Of a stretch of 5,162 bases of DNA, positions 1 through 5,162 are shown one piece after another (the stretch's first letter is position 1; each line of letters begins with the position of its first letter). This DNA comes from Nitrospinae bacterium RIFCSPLOWO2_12_39_16 (lineage in GTDB: Bacteria; Nitrospinota; Nitrospinia; UBA9942), in contig MHDO01000061.1 in the NCBI GenBank assembly GCA_001805005.1, positions 1 through 5,162 of the forward strand, read 5' to 3'. The position numbers and the translations under genes were made by a program. Under the pieces are notes generated by a model. That model saw nothing but the letters and a program-made list of their open reading frames with translations, did no database searches and had not been told where the DNA came from.

Positions 1-1
1 G

Positions 2-433
2 GCAATTATCACAGTAAAAACAAGTCGTGATGCTTACCTTCATATCTTTAACCTCACAGCAGATGACAGGATAAGCCCCATAGCCCCCTCTACCACACTA
101 CCAATTATCCCTATTAAAGCGAATAAAGAATTTAAGTTCCCACCCGAAGGATTTGGATTGCTGATGAGTGTCATAAAAGATAAAAAGAGGAGTTCAGAAT
201 GTTTCATCATAGTAGCCACAAAAGAGCCTTATGACTTTATAGGACTTACCAATTCCCCCTATTCCCCCTTAACAAAGGGGGACAGGGGGTTGTCAATCCC
301 CTCTCCCCTTGAGGGAGAGGGAAGGGTGAGGGGTGAAGGAATGACAGTCCCCGAATTTTACAGAAACATCATAAAAATCCCCTCCAATGCAAAGGCAGAG
401 GAGATGCTGGTATATGAAGTAGTAGCAAAGTGA
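2..433 (+). CDS. C-terminal part of a DUF4384-like protein, 5' end outside the window
   Basis: The frame is open from the first complete codon (base 2) to the TGA at 431-433, giving 143 residues with no start of its own; the TTG/ATG codons near 158-166 lie inside the domain and are not the gene start. Residues 3-80 read like DUF4384: a beta strand around YLHIFNL (12-18), a stretch with P-I-I-P-I and hydrophobic/charged alternation, then F-P-P-E-G-F leading to a strand and an I-I-V-A-T-K-E-P segment. In known proteins this domain often sits C-terminal to other modules in secreted or envelope proteins, but its function is unknown. Residues about 84-113 (bases 251-340) are encoded by two dispersed hairpin repeats inserted without breaking the frame; normal-looking sequence (T-V-P-E-F-Y, then a charged tail) resumes afterwards. 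The gene converges on eno. The DUF4384 call rests on remembered family pattern, not a search; that this is the 3' end of a real gene is much surer. Confidence 0.62.
   Translation, partial: AIITVKTSRDAYLHIFNLTADDRISPIAPSTTLPIIPIKANKEFKFPPEGFGLLMSVIKDKKRSSECFIIVATKEPYDFIGLTNSPYSPLTKGDRGLSIPSPLEGEGRVRGEGMTVPEFYRNIIKIPSNAKAEEMLVYEVVAK
251..291. repeat. G/C-run hairpin repeat inside the DUF4384-like gene
   Basis: An almost perfect palindrome of C and G runs. The inner stem TCCCCCTT (263-270) pairs with AAGGGGGA (275-282) around an AACA loop, and the outer stem CCCCCT (255-260) pairs with AGGGGG (284-289). In this frame it encodes S-P-Y-S-P-L-T-K-G-D-R-G, a peptide string typical of misannotated or in-frame copies of dispersed repeats in many environmental genomes. 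It is non-coding repeat DNA in origin that is here translated. The outer boundaries are approximate. Confidence 0.75.
298..336. repeat. Second hairpin repeat (PSPLEGEGRVRG type) abutting the first
   Basis: CCCTCTCCC (299-307) and GGGAGAGGG (313-321) form a perfect 9-bp stem around CTTGA, followed by a purine tail with GGGTGAGGGG. Read in the gene's frame it gives S-P-S-P-L-E-G-E-G-R-V-R-G-E-G, which I recognise as the translation of a widespread bacterial dispersed repeat. It lies only about eight bases after the first hairpin repeat, and together the two add about 30 codons to the host gene. The right boundary is approximate. Confidence 0.72.
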
Positions 434-437
434 AAAA

Positions 438-589
438 TAAAATTGGACACAGATTTTCGCAGATAAACGCAGATGACAGCATTGCTGTCATTCTGAGGGC
501 GAAGCCCGAAGAATCTCAAAATCGAGATTCCTCGCTTCGCTCGGAATGACATTTCCTAAAAAATCTGCGTTTATCCGTGTCCAAATTTA
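438..589. repeat. Nested palindromic element between convergent genes, possible bidirectional terminator
   Basis: The outer arms are TTGGACAC (443-450) with GTGTCCAA (577-584), and GATAAACGCAGAT (462-474) with ATCTGCGTTTATC (563-575). The left arm holds two 10-base units (451-460 AGATTTTCGC and 461-470 AGATAAACGC) followed by AGAT, whereas the right arm has only one, so one unit was gained or lost. A second palindrome (486-551) sits in the middle. The motif resembles the dispersed CACAGATT..CGCAGAT repeats common in environmental bacteria. The element lies between the 3' ends of the DUF4384-like gene and eno. Rightward transcripts run from it into a T-rich stretch (586-613), and leftward ones into AATTTTATTTTT (read on the minus strand near 434-445), so it could end transcription in both directions. 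No transposase is encoded, so it is MITE-like at most. Confidence 0.75.
486..551. repeat. Inner dispersed palindrome (GTCATTC...GAATGAC)
   Basis: TGTCATTC (486-493) pairs with GAATGACA (544-551) and GAATCTC (511-517) with GAGATTC (524-530), leaving a six-base loop (518-523). Between these stems lie related but imperfect segments containing GCGAAGC (499-505, with GCTTCGC at 534-540). The string CATTCTGAGGGCGAAGCCCG is a repeat seen in many bacterial genomes. Its minus-strand translation (F-R-A-K-R-G-I-S) is a common source of spurious protein calls. It appears to have landed inside, or been built into, the outer palindrome. Confidence 0.75.
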
Positions 590-613
590 ATCTTTTATTT
601 TTTTTGTTTTTTT

Positions 614-631
614 CCTCTGTGTCCTCAGTGG
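614..631. repeat. Short fragment resembling a CTCTGTGTCCTCTGTGG repeat
   Basis: This stretch, just beyond the eno stop codon and after a run of T, resembles a further short dispersed motif that often accompanies CGCAGAT-type repeats. It has no visible stem of its own. The assignment is from memory of the motif only and is weak. Nothing else is visible in 590-647 apart from T-rich sequence. Confidence 0.3.
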
Positions 632-647
632 TTTATTAGGTTTTTGT

Positions 648-1934
648 TCATTTTATATTATAAAAAATTCCTTTTCCCTTGAAGACAGCAGATTTTCCAA
701 GTTCCTCCTCTATGCGGATAAGCTGATTATATTTAGCAACCCTGTCGGTCCTTGACATTGAGCCTGTCTTTATCTGGCCGGTATTACAGGCAACAGATAC
801 ATCGGCGATTGTAGTATCTTCAGTCTCTCCTGACCTGTGGGATATGATTGTAGTATATCCCGCCCTCTTTGCCATTTCAACAGCATCAAGGGTCTCCGTC
901 AAAGTCCCTATCTGGTTTAATTTTATCAATATGGAATTTGCAATCCCCTGCGAGATTCCTTTTCTAAGAATGGATGTATTTGTTACAAATATATCGTCTC
1001 CTACAAGCTGAACCTTCTTTCCAAGCCGCTTTGTCAATTCCTTCCAGCCATCCCAATCACCCTCTGAAAGCCCGTCCTCTATGGATATTATAGGATATTT
1101 GCCTACAAGTTCTTCATAGAGTTTTATCATCTCCTCAGTTGATTTTTCCGGCTTGCTTTCAGCGTCGAGTGTATATTTACCGTTTTCATAAAATTCACTC
1201 GCCGCACAGTCCATAGCAATCAGGACATCATCTCCGGGCTTATATCCTGCTTTTTCAATTCCCTTCACCACCATTTGAACAGCCTCTTCATTTGATTTGA
1301 GATTAGGGGCAAAGCCTCCCTCATCACCGACAGATGTGTTGTAGCCTTTATCTTTTAAGACATTTTTTAAATTATGAAAAACCTCTGCACCCATTCTTAC
1401 TGCATCTGACAGGCTATTTGCACCAACAGCCATTATCATGAATTCCTGAAAATCCACATTATTGTCTGCATGAGAGCCGCCATTCAATATATTCATCATA
1501 GGCACTGGAAGTTCCTTTGCATTTACACCGCCGATATATTGATAAAGCGATAGACAAGCCTCATCAGCAGCAGCCTTTGCAACCGCGAGGGATACCCCCA
1601 GTATGGCATTTGCACCAAGTTTTGATTTGTTTTCAGTCCCGTCAAGCTGGATTAATAGATTGTCTATATAAACCTGATCTGATACTTCTAAGCCTATTAC
1701 CTCTTCTGAGATAATATTATTAACATTATCAACTGCCTTCTTTACACCTTTGCCGAGAAACCTCTTTTTATCCCCGTCCCTAAGCTCTATTGCCTCCCTT
1801 GAGCCTGTCGAGGCGCCTGAAGGGACGGCAGCCCTCCCCATCGCACCGCTTTCACATACTGCATCCACCTCTACAGTAGGGTTGCCTCTGGAATCAATTA
1901 TCTCTCTTGCAACTACATAGGCTATTTCGCTCAT
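648..1934 (-). CDS. eno: Enolase (phosphopyruvate hydratase)
   Basis: Cytosolic glycolytic enzyme that interconverts 2-phosphoglycerate and phosphoenolpyruvate with Mg2+. The 428-residue length is normal for bacterial enolase and the sequence is collinear with the family from end to end. Visible active-site features: mobile loop S-G-A-S-T-G (39-44, Mg-binding Ser42), H155 in G-G-S-H-A-D-N-N, E164 in Q-E-F, E205 in G-D-E-G-G, Mg ligands D242 (A-M-D-C), E286 (S-I-E-D-G-L) and D313 (V-G-D-D), catalytic base K338 in L-I-K-L-N-Q-I-G, H366-R-S in I-S-H-R-S-G-E, and K389 in Q-I-K-T-G-S. No catalytic residue is missing. The ATG at 1934-1932 is supported by GGAG (minus strand, 1939-1942) four bases upstream and by the N-terminus matching the family; the stop is TGA. 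The gene stands alone, convergent with the gene on its left and divergent from the lipoprotein gene. Confidence 0.98.
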   Translation of the reverse strand: MSEIAYVVAREIIDSRGNPTVEVDAVCESGAMGRAAVPSGASTGSREAIELRDGDKKRFLGKGVKKAVDNVNNIISEEVIGLEVSDQVYIDNLLIQLDGTENKSKLGANAILGVSLAVAKAAADEACLSLYQYIGGVNAKELPVPMMNILNGGSHADNNVDFQEFMIMAVGANSLSDAVRMGAEVFHNLKNVLKDKGYNTSVGDEGGFAPNLKSNEEAVQMVVKGIEKAGYKPGDDVLIAMDCAASEFYENGKYTLDAESKPEKSTEEMIKLYEELVGKYPIISIEDGLSEGDWDGWKELTKRLGKKVQLVGDDIFVTNTSILRKGISQGIANSILIKLNQIGTLTETLDAVEMAKRAGYTTIISHRSGETEDTTIADVSVACNTGQIKTGSMSRTDRVAKYNQLIRIEEELGKSAVFKGKGIFYNIK

Positions 1935-1972
1935 AAATCTCCACTTAAAAATAAAACACTTAAATAATTTAC

Positions 1973-1978
1973 ATTATC
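1973..1978 (-). promoter_or_regulatory. Candidate -10 box for eno
   Basis: On the minus strand the sequence reads GATAAT, five of six bases matching the sigma-70 -10 consensus. It lies 38 bases upstream of the eno ATG, which would give a 5' leader of about 30 bases containing the GGAG site. No good -35 hexamer sits 16-18 bases further upstream, where the DNA is T-rich on this strand, so the call is tentative. Confidence 0.35.
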
Positions 1979-2009
1979 TGAGAAACCAAATCAAGAAAAA
2001 ACAAAAAAA

Positions 2010-2045
2010 TTGTCAAAGAAAATTACCAAAAAAAATACTTGACAA
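2010..2045. repeat. Inverted repeat TTGTCAA / TTGACAA in the divergent spacer
   Basis: TTGTCAA (2010-2016) and its exact reverse complement TTGACAA (2039-2045) are separated by 22 bases. The right half coincides with the -35 box of the lipoprotein promoter; the left half places a TTGACA facing eno on the other strand, though no fitting -10 follows it there. It could be a regulator-binding site or just a by-product of -35-like sequence in A/T-rich DNA. Several A-tracts (2003-2009, 2028-2035, 2050-2056) surround it and may bend the DNA or act as UP elements. Confidence 0.4.
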
Positions 2046-2066
2046 TCTGAAAAAAAGGTATAAAAA
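2039..2066 (+). promoter_or_regulatory. Sigma-70-type promoter of the lipoprotein gene
   Basis: A perfect -35 hexamer TTGACA (2039-2044) is followed by TATAAAAAT (2059-2067). The best-scoring -10 hexamer TATAAA (2059-2064) leaves a short 14-base spacer, while TAAAAA (2061-2066) gives a normal 16-base spacer with a weaker match. Either would start RNA about 30-40 bases before the ATG. A-rich DNA directly upstream could act as an UP element. Confidence 0.55.
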
Positions 2067-2096
2067 TACGAGCAAGAATTAAACTCTAACAATTTT

Positions 2097-2103
2097 AAGG
2101 AGG
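2097..2103 (+). promoter_or_regulatory. Strong Shine-Dalgarno site of the lipoprotein gene
   Basis: AAGGAGG lies four bases before the ATG at 2108 and is a near-complete match to the anti-Shine-Dalgarno sequence. It fixes this ATG as the start and, with the consensus -35 box, suggests substantial expression. Confidence 0.8.
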
Positions 2104-2107
2104 TTTT

Positions 2108-4810
2108 ATGAAAATAAATTTTTATAAAGGGTATTTGTGGAGCATAATTTTTATCTCTGTCATTACATTTTCTATCGCCGGTTGTGGCGGAGGAGGAAGT
2201 AGTGGATCATCTTCTACTACTAGTACTACAACAACCGCTGACACTGTCGGCGCCACGACGGTCTCCAGCTTGAAAGTGGCTGAAAAGGTAAGCGTGGTAG
2301 ATGCTTCGTCAACATCAACAAAGCCGGCATTAGGCAAGACTACCGTTACGGGCCTCACTATCATGGACGCCAGGTATCTTCCCGCGGGGTGGGCCACAAC
2401 GGTGGATTACTATAAAGACCCGCAGTTCGTGTATATCCATGAACGTTCGGGCGAAGCCTTGAACACCCCAAACGAAATCCTGTGCATGATGGCGCAGGCA
2501 AAATACGATACGATGGTAAACAAGGGGAATACAGACGGCTACTATCTTGCCCAAATAGATACAAACCTCTGTTCGCAAAATCAGGATAGTTCATCCAATG
2601 CCGATACCTCCAACCAATCGTCTGGCTCTACGACCCCCAATTATGCGATGTGGACGGTAAGATCCATTAGGGCTGATGACGCCGCTACCACCCCGCAATA
2701 TGTGAAGGCATGGGTACATGAAACGATAGAGACAGGACCTGGAGGCAACGGTCAGGAAATGTTAATCCTTGCCGACGTCAAAATCACCGAGGCGGCTTCC
2801 GCAACCAACCCATACGGTCTTTTCACCATGAATTTCGCCGGCTACCCCTATGACAAAGCCACCGCCACTATTACATCAACAACACCCTTGATGAAGGGAA
2901 CACTCAAGACGGTTAAAAATGCCACAACAGGCAAGGTGAACCTGCAGTTCTGGTCATCCATGCTTGCAGGCACTGAGACGTTCTCCGACGCCGCCACGCT
3001 GGAAAGAAGCACGGACGGCACAACCGGCGGCGGCGAGGTGCAGTTCACCGACCATGGCTGGGACGAAACCACTATGAAGCAAACCGCTACAACCAAACGC
3101 GGCCGATTCGCTTTTGATGCAACTACGTTCAAAAGACAGGCGGTTGACACTACTTCCGGCGCGCTTACCGGCTCCCCTGTCTGTCTGGATAAGACAAAGT
3201 TCAACTACTCTGTCTGGAGCTACGGGATGTACGATTCGGCGGGCGCCAGGGTAAACCTGCAATCCGGCTTCCCTATAAAGTTTGTCAAGAGCGGGAAAGA
3301 CTACTTCGGCTATGTGGGGAACTACGGCATTTTCTTCCCCGGCGATGTAACGCTCACCGATGGGGATTCTGTGTCGAAGATGGATTGGTCGGGCGGCAAT
3401 GCTACAGCTACCCCCTACACCATCAAGAAGACCGGCGGCAAGCTGATAAAGCATACCCGCAATACCACCACGTTGGACAAGCTGGACGGCATCAAACTCA
3501 GCTACGGTTACTTTGATAGTACCACAAACACATTCAGCAACATCAATTTGCATTGGGACAATGCCACGAAGACATTCAAAAAGGATTCCAAGTGGGATAT
3601 GACCACCCAATCGGAAACCGAGCTCACCGGGACGCTGGACATCAGCTCCATACAATGGAACAATAACCTGATGATGTGGTCGCAGTCGATGGGCGGGCAG
3701 GTAACCATCCTTCTCCCGGTGGTCGGGGGCAAATATACCGATGGAGTCACTACCGGTAACGTCCCATCAGGTGCGGGATGCGTTCCTCCCGACTTTAGTC
3801 TGGGACAGTTCAACTTTAGCTGTACCAACGCAGTTGGAACTCCGGCAACAGTAGGCGTAGTCTACTTTGTGGAAGAGATGATTTATCCCAAGGATAGCTC
3901 GTTCTCGGCAAGCACTTCAATGACCTGTTACAACAACTGTCCGGATGGGACGAAGTTCTCCTCTACCGCGACAGGTTCCGTGTACCATACGCAAGAGTTT
4001 GGCAGTGGCGGGCAGCAGAAGTCTTACACTTATACTTTTGACGGGGATGCTTACACACTGAAGGAGGGGACGAATTCTATAAGCGTGACCACGAAGAACA
4101 CCAATCTGTCCGCCGGGAATTTTGGCGGCAGCCTGGATTTCGGTATCCAGACCGGACCGATGTTTGACCCGACCGCTACCAGTGGTGGCAAGACCTATCT
4201 CGCACTGCTGGCATGCGATTGGGACGCCAATCAGGTTTGTGCATGGGACGCCAATACCAAGCTTCCCGAATACTACACATGGGAAACTGGCTGGAGTTCG
4301 TGGAATACTTTGACCTCGCTTGTCGCTTCAAACGGCACGGTGTTAAAGTTTGACCAGGAGGCCAACGTTAAGTTTACATATCCGTCAACGGCCACCACAA
4401 TAAACTCTACTACTACGGACACAAAGTACGCCGGAAAAGCGTTCCAGCTTCAGTACGGCGGGTTCCGCCAACTGTGGGGCATACCCGGCAAGTGTGTGGG
4501 TATGGATAAGGGCGAGGCGGTCGCCTGCGGCCCCGGGACGAGATATGTGCCGGAGTTCGTGATACCGGATGCCTCGGAGGTTCTATACTCGTATAAAAAG
4601 AGCGACGGGACTTCCGTCTCCGCCGCCACCGGCTATATCAAAGCGCTGGACATGGAGAAGCAGATGCAGGAGGCCACATGCGGAGCGCAATCGCTGACCG
4701 CCTATACCCTGCTTACTTCAGCCGATTGGACGGCGCCGACCAATAGCACGACGGAGCCTACCATCACCGATCCGCCCGCGGTTATCGGCGGAGTGGTACA
4801 AAAGCAGTAA
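2108..4810 (+). CDS. Large secreted lipoprotein of unknown function (900 aa)
   Basis: I do not recognise the family. Residues 1-25 are a lipoprotein signal peptide: K2 and K7, a hydrophobic core (about 9-24), then lipobox I-A-G-C with C26 as the predicted lipidated residue. Glycine follows it, so there is no Asp+2 inner-membrane retention signal and outer-membrane placement is likely in a Gram-negative cell. A Gly/Ser/Thr linker (27-45) tethers the body, and a second Ser/Asn/Thr-rich stretch is at 157-176. The rest is rich in Thr, Ser, Gly, Asn and aromatics (about 19 Trp), with alternating polar/hydrophobic stretches suggesting beta structure and no further membrane segment. The mature part has 12 further cysteines, ten falling in nearby pairs (126/155, 558/572, 607/611, 703/711, 796/807) plus C359 and C858, as expected for disulfides in an exported protein. 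There is no CXXCH haem motif. A short D-W-D-A-N / A-W-D-A-N duplication is at 704-716. The gene has its own promoter, strong ribosome site and terminator, and its body is richer in G+C than its neighbours. Lipoprotein nature is well supported; function is unknown. Confidence 0.9.
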   Translation: MKINFYKGYLWSIIFISVITFSIAGCGGGGSSGSSSTTSTTTTADTVGATTVSSLKVAEKVSVVDASSTSTKPALGKTTVTGLTIMDARYLPAGWATTVDYYKDPQFVYIHERSGEALNTPNEILCMMAQAKYDTMVNKGNTDGYYLAQIDTNLCSQNQDSSSNADTSNQSSGSTTPNYAMWTVRSIRADDAATTPQYVKAWVHETIETGPGGNGQEMLILADVKITEAASATNPYGLFTMNFAGYPYDKATATITSTTPLMKGTLKTVKNATTGKVNLQFWSSMLAGTETFSDAATLERSTDGTTGGGEVQFTDHGWDETTMKQTATTKRGRFAFDATTFKRQAVDTTSGALTGSPVCLDKTKFNYSVWSYGMYDSAGARVNLQSGFPIKFVKSGKDYFGYVGNYGIFFPGDVTLTDGDSVSKMDWSGGNATATPYTIKKTGGKLIKHTRNTTTLDKLDGIKLSYGYFDSTTNTFSNINLHWDNATKTFKKDSKWDMTTQSETELTGTLDISSIQWNNNLMMWSQSMGGQVTILLPVVGGKYTDGVTTGNVPSGAGCVPPDFSLGQFNFSCTNAVGTPATVGVVYFVEEMIYPKDSSFSASTSMTCYNNCPDGTKFSSTATGSVYHTQEFGSGGQQKSYTYTFDGDAYTLKEGTNSISVTTKNTNLSAGNFGGSLDFGIQTGPMFDPTATSGGKTYLALLACDWDANQVCAWDANTKLPEYYTWETGWSSWNTLTSLVASNGTVLKFDQEANVKFTYPSTATTINSTTTDTKYAGKAFQLQYGGFRQLWGIPGKCVGMDKGEAVACGPGTRYVPEFVIPDASEVLYSYKKSDGTSVSAATGYIKALDMEKQMQEATCGAQSLTAYTLLTSADWTAPTNSTTEPTITDPPAVIGGVVQKQ
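4220..4255 (+). repeat. Short direct repeat within the lipoprotein gene
   Basis: The 12-mer TGGGACGCCAAT occurs at 4220-4231 and again at 4244-4255, a 24-base (eight-codon) period. It encodes W-D-A-N twice, each after a Cys-Asp or Cys-Ala. It is a small in-frame duplication; the Asp/Asn-rich result could bind a metal ion, but that is only a guess. Confidence 0.6.
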
Positions 4811-4834
4811 ACCCGCTTTTTTTATCCTATTCGG

Positions 4835-4866
4835 GCCGCCCCTTGAAAAGGGGGCGGCTTTTTTTT
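4835..4866 (+). terminator. Intrinsic terminator after the lipoprotein gene
   Basis: GCCGCCCC (4835-4842) pairs perfectly with GGGGCGGC (4851-4858) across the eight-base loop TTGAAAAG, and eight T follow at once (4859-4866). It begins 24 bases after the TAA stop. This is a textbook strong Rho-independent terminator, and it separates the lipoprotein gene from the next gene. Confidence 0.93.
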
Positions 4867-4941
4867 ATTCAATTCCGCGACTCCTTCTAAAAAAATATCT
4901 GTAAAATCAAAACTAAAGTATGCTAAACTTGTGGCTGCATT

Positions 4942-4947
4942 TATAAT
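4942..4947 (+). promoter_or_regulatory. Consensus -10 box giving a probably leaderless message
   Basis: TATAAT is a perfect -10 hexamer ending five bases before the ATG at 4953. A start site at the usual distance would fall on, or within a base or two of, that ATG. No Shine-Dalgarno sequence precedes the ATG, which fits a leaderless transcript. The -35 region (around 4918-4925) does not match consensus. Confidence 0.55.
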
Positions 4948-4952
4948 TCCCT

Positions 4953-5162
4953 ATGGAAATAGAAGAAGAGATTGGCAAAATATTAATAGAGAAGAACTTA
5001 ACTCTATCAGTTGCTGAATCCTGCACAGGAGGATTGATATCTAATCTGATTACAAATGTTGCAAGAAGTTCCGATTATTTTGAGAGAGGATATGTGGTAT
5101 ATAGCAATAGGTCAAAAATTGAGCTTCTTGATGTCCCTGAAGATACAATAAAGAAATATGGT
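4953..5162 (+). CDS. pncC: CinA C-terminal domain protein, NMN amidohydrolase (PncC) type, 3' end outside the window
   Basis: The first 70 codons of a stand-alone CinA_C domain; characterised members deamidate nicotinamide mononucleotide to nicotinate mononucleotide in the cytosol, recycling NAD breakdown products. The signature A-E-S-C-T-G-G lies at 21-27, after a short helix (E-E-E-I-G-K-I-L-I) and a strand (L-S-V-A). It is followed by S-S-D-Y-F (39-43), Y-V-V-Y-S-N (47-52) with K55, and L-D-V-P (59-62), all in family order. Full CinA has a roughly 250-residue molybdopterin-binding-like domain first; here the frame has a TAA at 4944-4946 and the first start is this ATG, so this is the short form (usually about 160 residues). 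No ribosome binding site is visible. G+C is low (20 of 60 bases at 5041-5100), like the window's other AT-rich parts. Family assignment is firm; deamidase activity is inferred from the family. Confidence 0.9.
   Translation, partial: MEIEEEIGKILIEKNLTLSVAESCTGGLISNLITNVARSSDYFERGYVVYSNRSKIELLDVPEDTIKKYG

Noticed and set aside
358..552. Minus-strand open frame of 64 codons across the repeat region
   Set aside because: It consists mostly of the palindromic repeat (F-R-A-K-R-G-I-S) and the antisense of the upstream gene's end; there is no ribosome site or family resemblance.
251..589. The series of palindromes considered as a CRISPR array
   Set aside because: The repeats differ from one another, are not evenly spaced and have no unique spacers of constant length; no cas gene is present.
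1517..1714. Plus-strand open frame of 65 codons within eno
   Set aside because: It is antisense to conserved enolase sequence, with no promoter or ribosome site and a composition typical of a shadow frame.
2010..2039. Second promoter for the lipoprotein gene (TTGTCA with AATACT)
   Set aside because: The -10 match is poor and the downstream TTGACA promoter is better; kept only as part of the inverted repeat.
2954..3655. Minus-strand open frame of 233 codons inside the lipoprotein gene
   Set aside because: It is fully antisense to a well-supported gene with signal peptide, ribosome site and terminator. Long antisense frames are expected in GC-richer coding DNA, and its product shows no recognisable domain.
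3926..3940. C-Y-N-N-C motif considered as a cytochrome c haem site
   Set aside because: The spacing is CXXXC followed by Pro, with no His after the second Cys, and no CXXCH occurs anywhere in the protein.
4800..4823. AAAAGC ... GCTTTT with following T's across the lipoprotein stop codon, considered as a first terminator
   Set aside because: The six-base stem is A/T-rich and weak with a nine-base loop; the strong hairpin at 4835-4866 is the credible terminator.

Overview
The window looks like chromosomal DNA of a Gram-negative bacterium with a moderately AT-rich genome. Evidence is a housekeeping enolase at roughly 40% G+C, a large lipoprotein with a lipobox, and dispersed palindromic repeats of the kind that crowd the genomes of many environmental, often uncultured, bacteria (for example some Nitrospirota and Desulfobacterota). 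That placement is an inference. No marker in the window fixes the phylum.

Layout. Bases 2-433 (+) hold the 3' end of a gene whose product resembles the DUF4384 domain. Its frame carries two adjacent G/C-rich hairpin repeats translated in frame. It converges on enolase (eno, 648-1934, -). The 214-base gap between them holds a nested palindromic repeat (about 438-589) that could terminate transcription from both sides, plus a shorter repeat-like fragment. A 173-base A-rich divergent spacer follows, with a perfect TTGACA box, an inverted repeat around it and a strong ribosome binding site. It serves a 900-residue secreted lipoprotein (2108-4810, +) that I do not recognise, and a strong intrinsic terminator closes that gene (4835-4866). 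The last gene (4953 onward, +) is the start of a stand-alone CinA C-terminal domain protein (NMN amidohydrolase, PncC type). It has a consensus -10 box so close to its ATG that the message is probably leaderless.

The genes do not form a pathway. Enolase is central glycolysis, PncC is pyridine nucleotide salvage, and the lipoprotein is a single-gene transcription unit between its own promoter and terminator. The lipoprotein is the main unknown. It is a solitary, Thr/Ser/Trp-rich, cysteine-paired protein whose body is clearly richer in G+C than its neighbours, while its signal-peptide segment is very AT-rich. I found no CRISPR array, tRNA, rRNA or transposase gene, and no clear multi-gene novel system.
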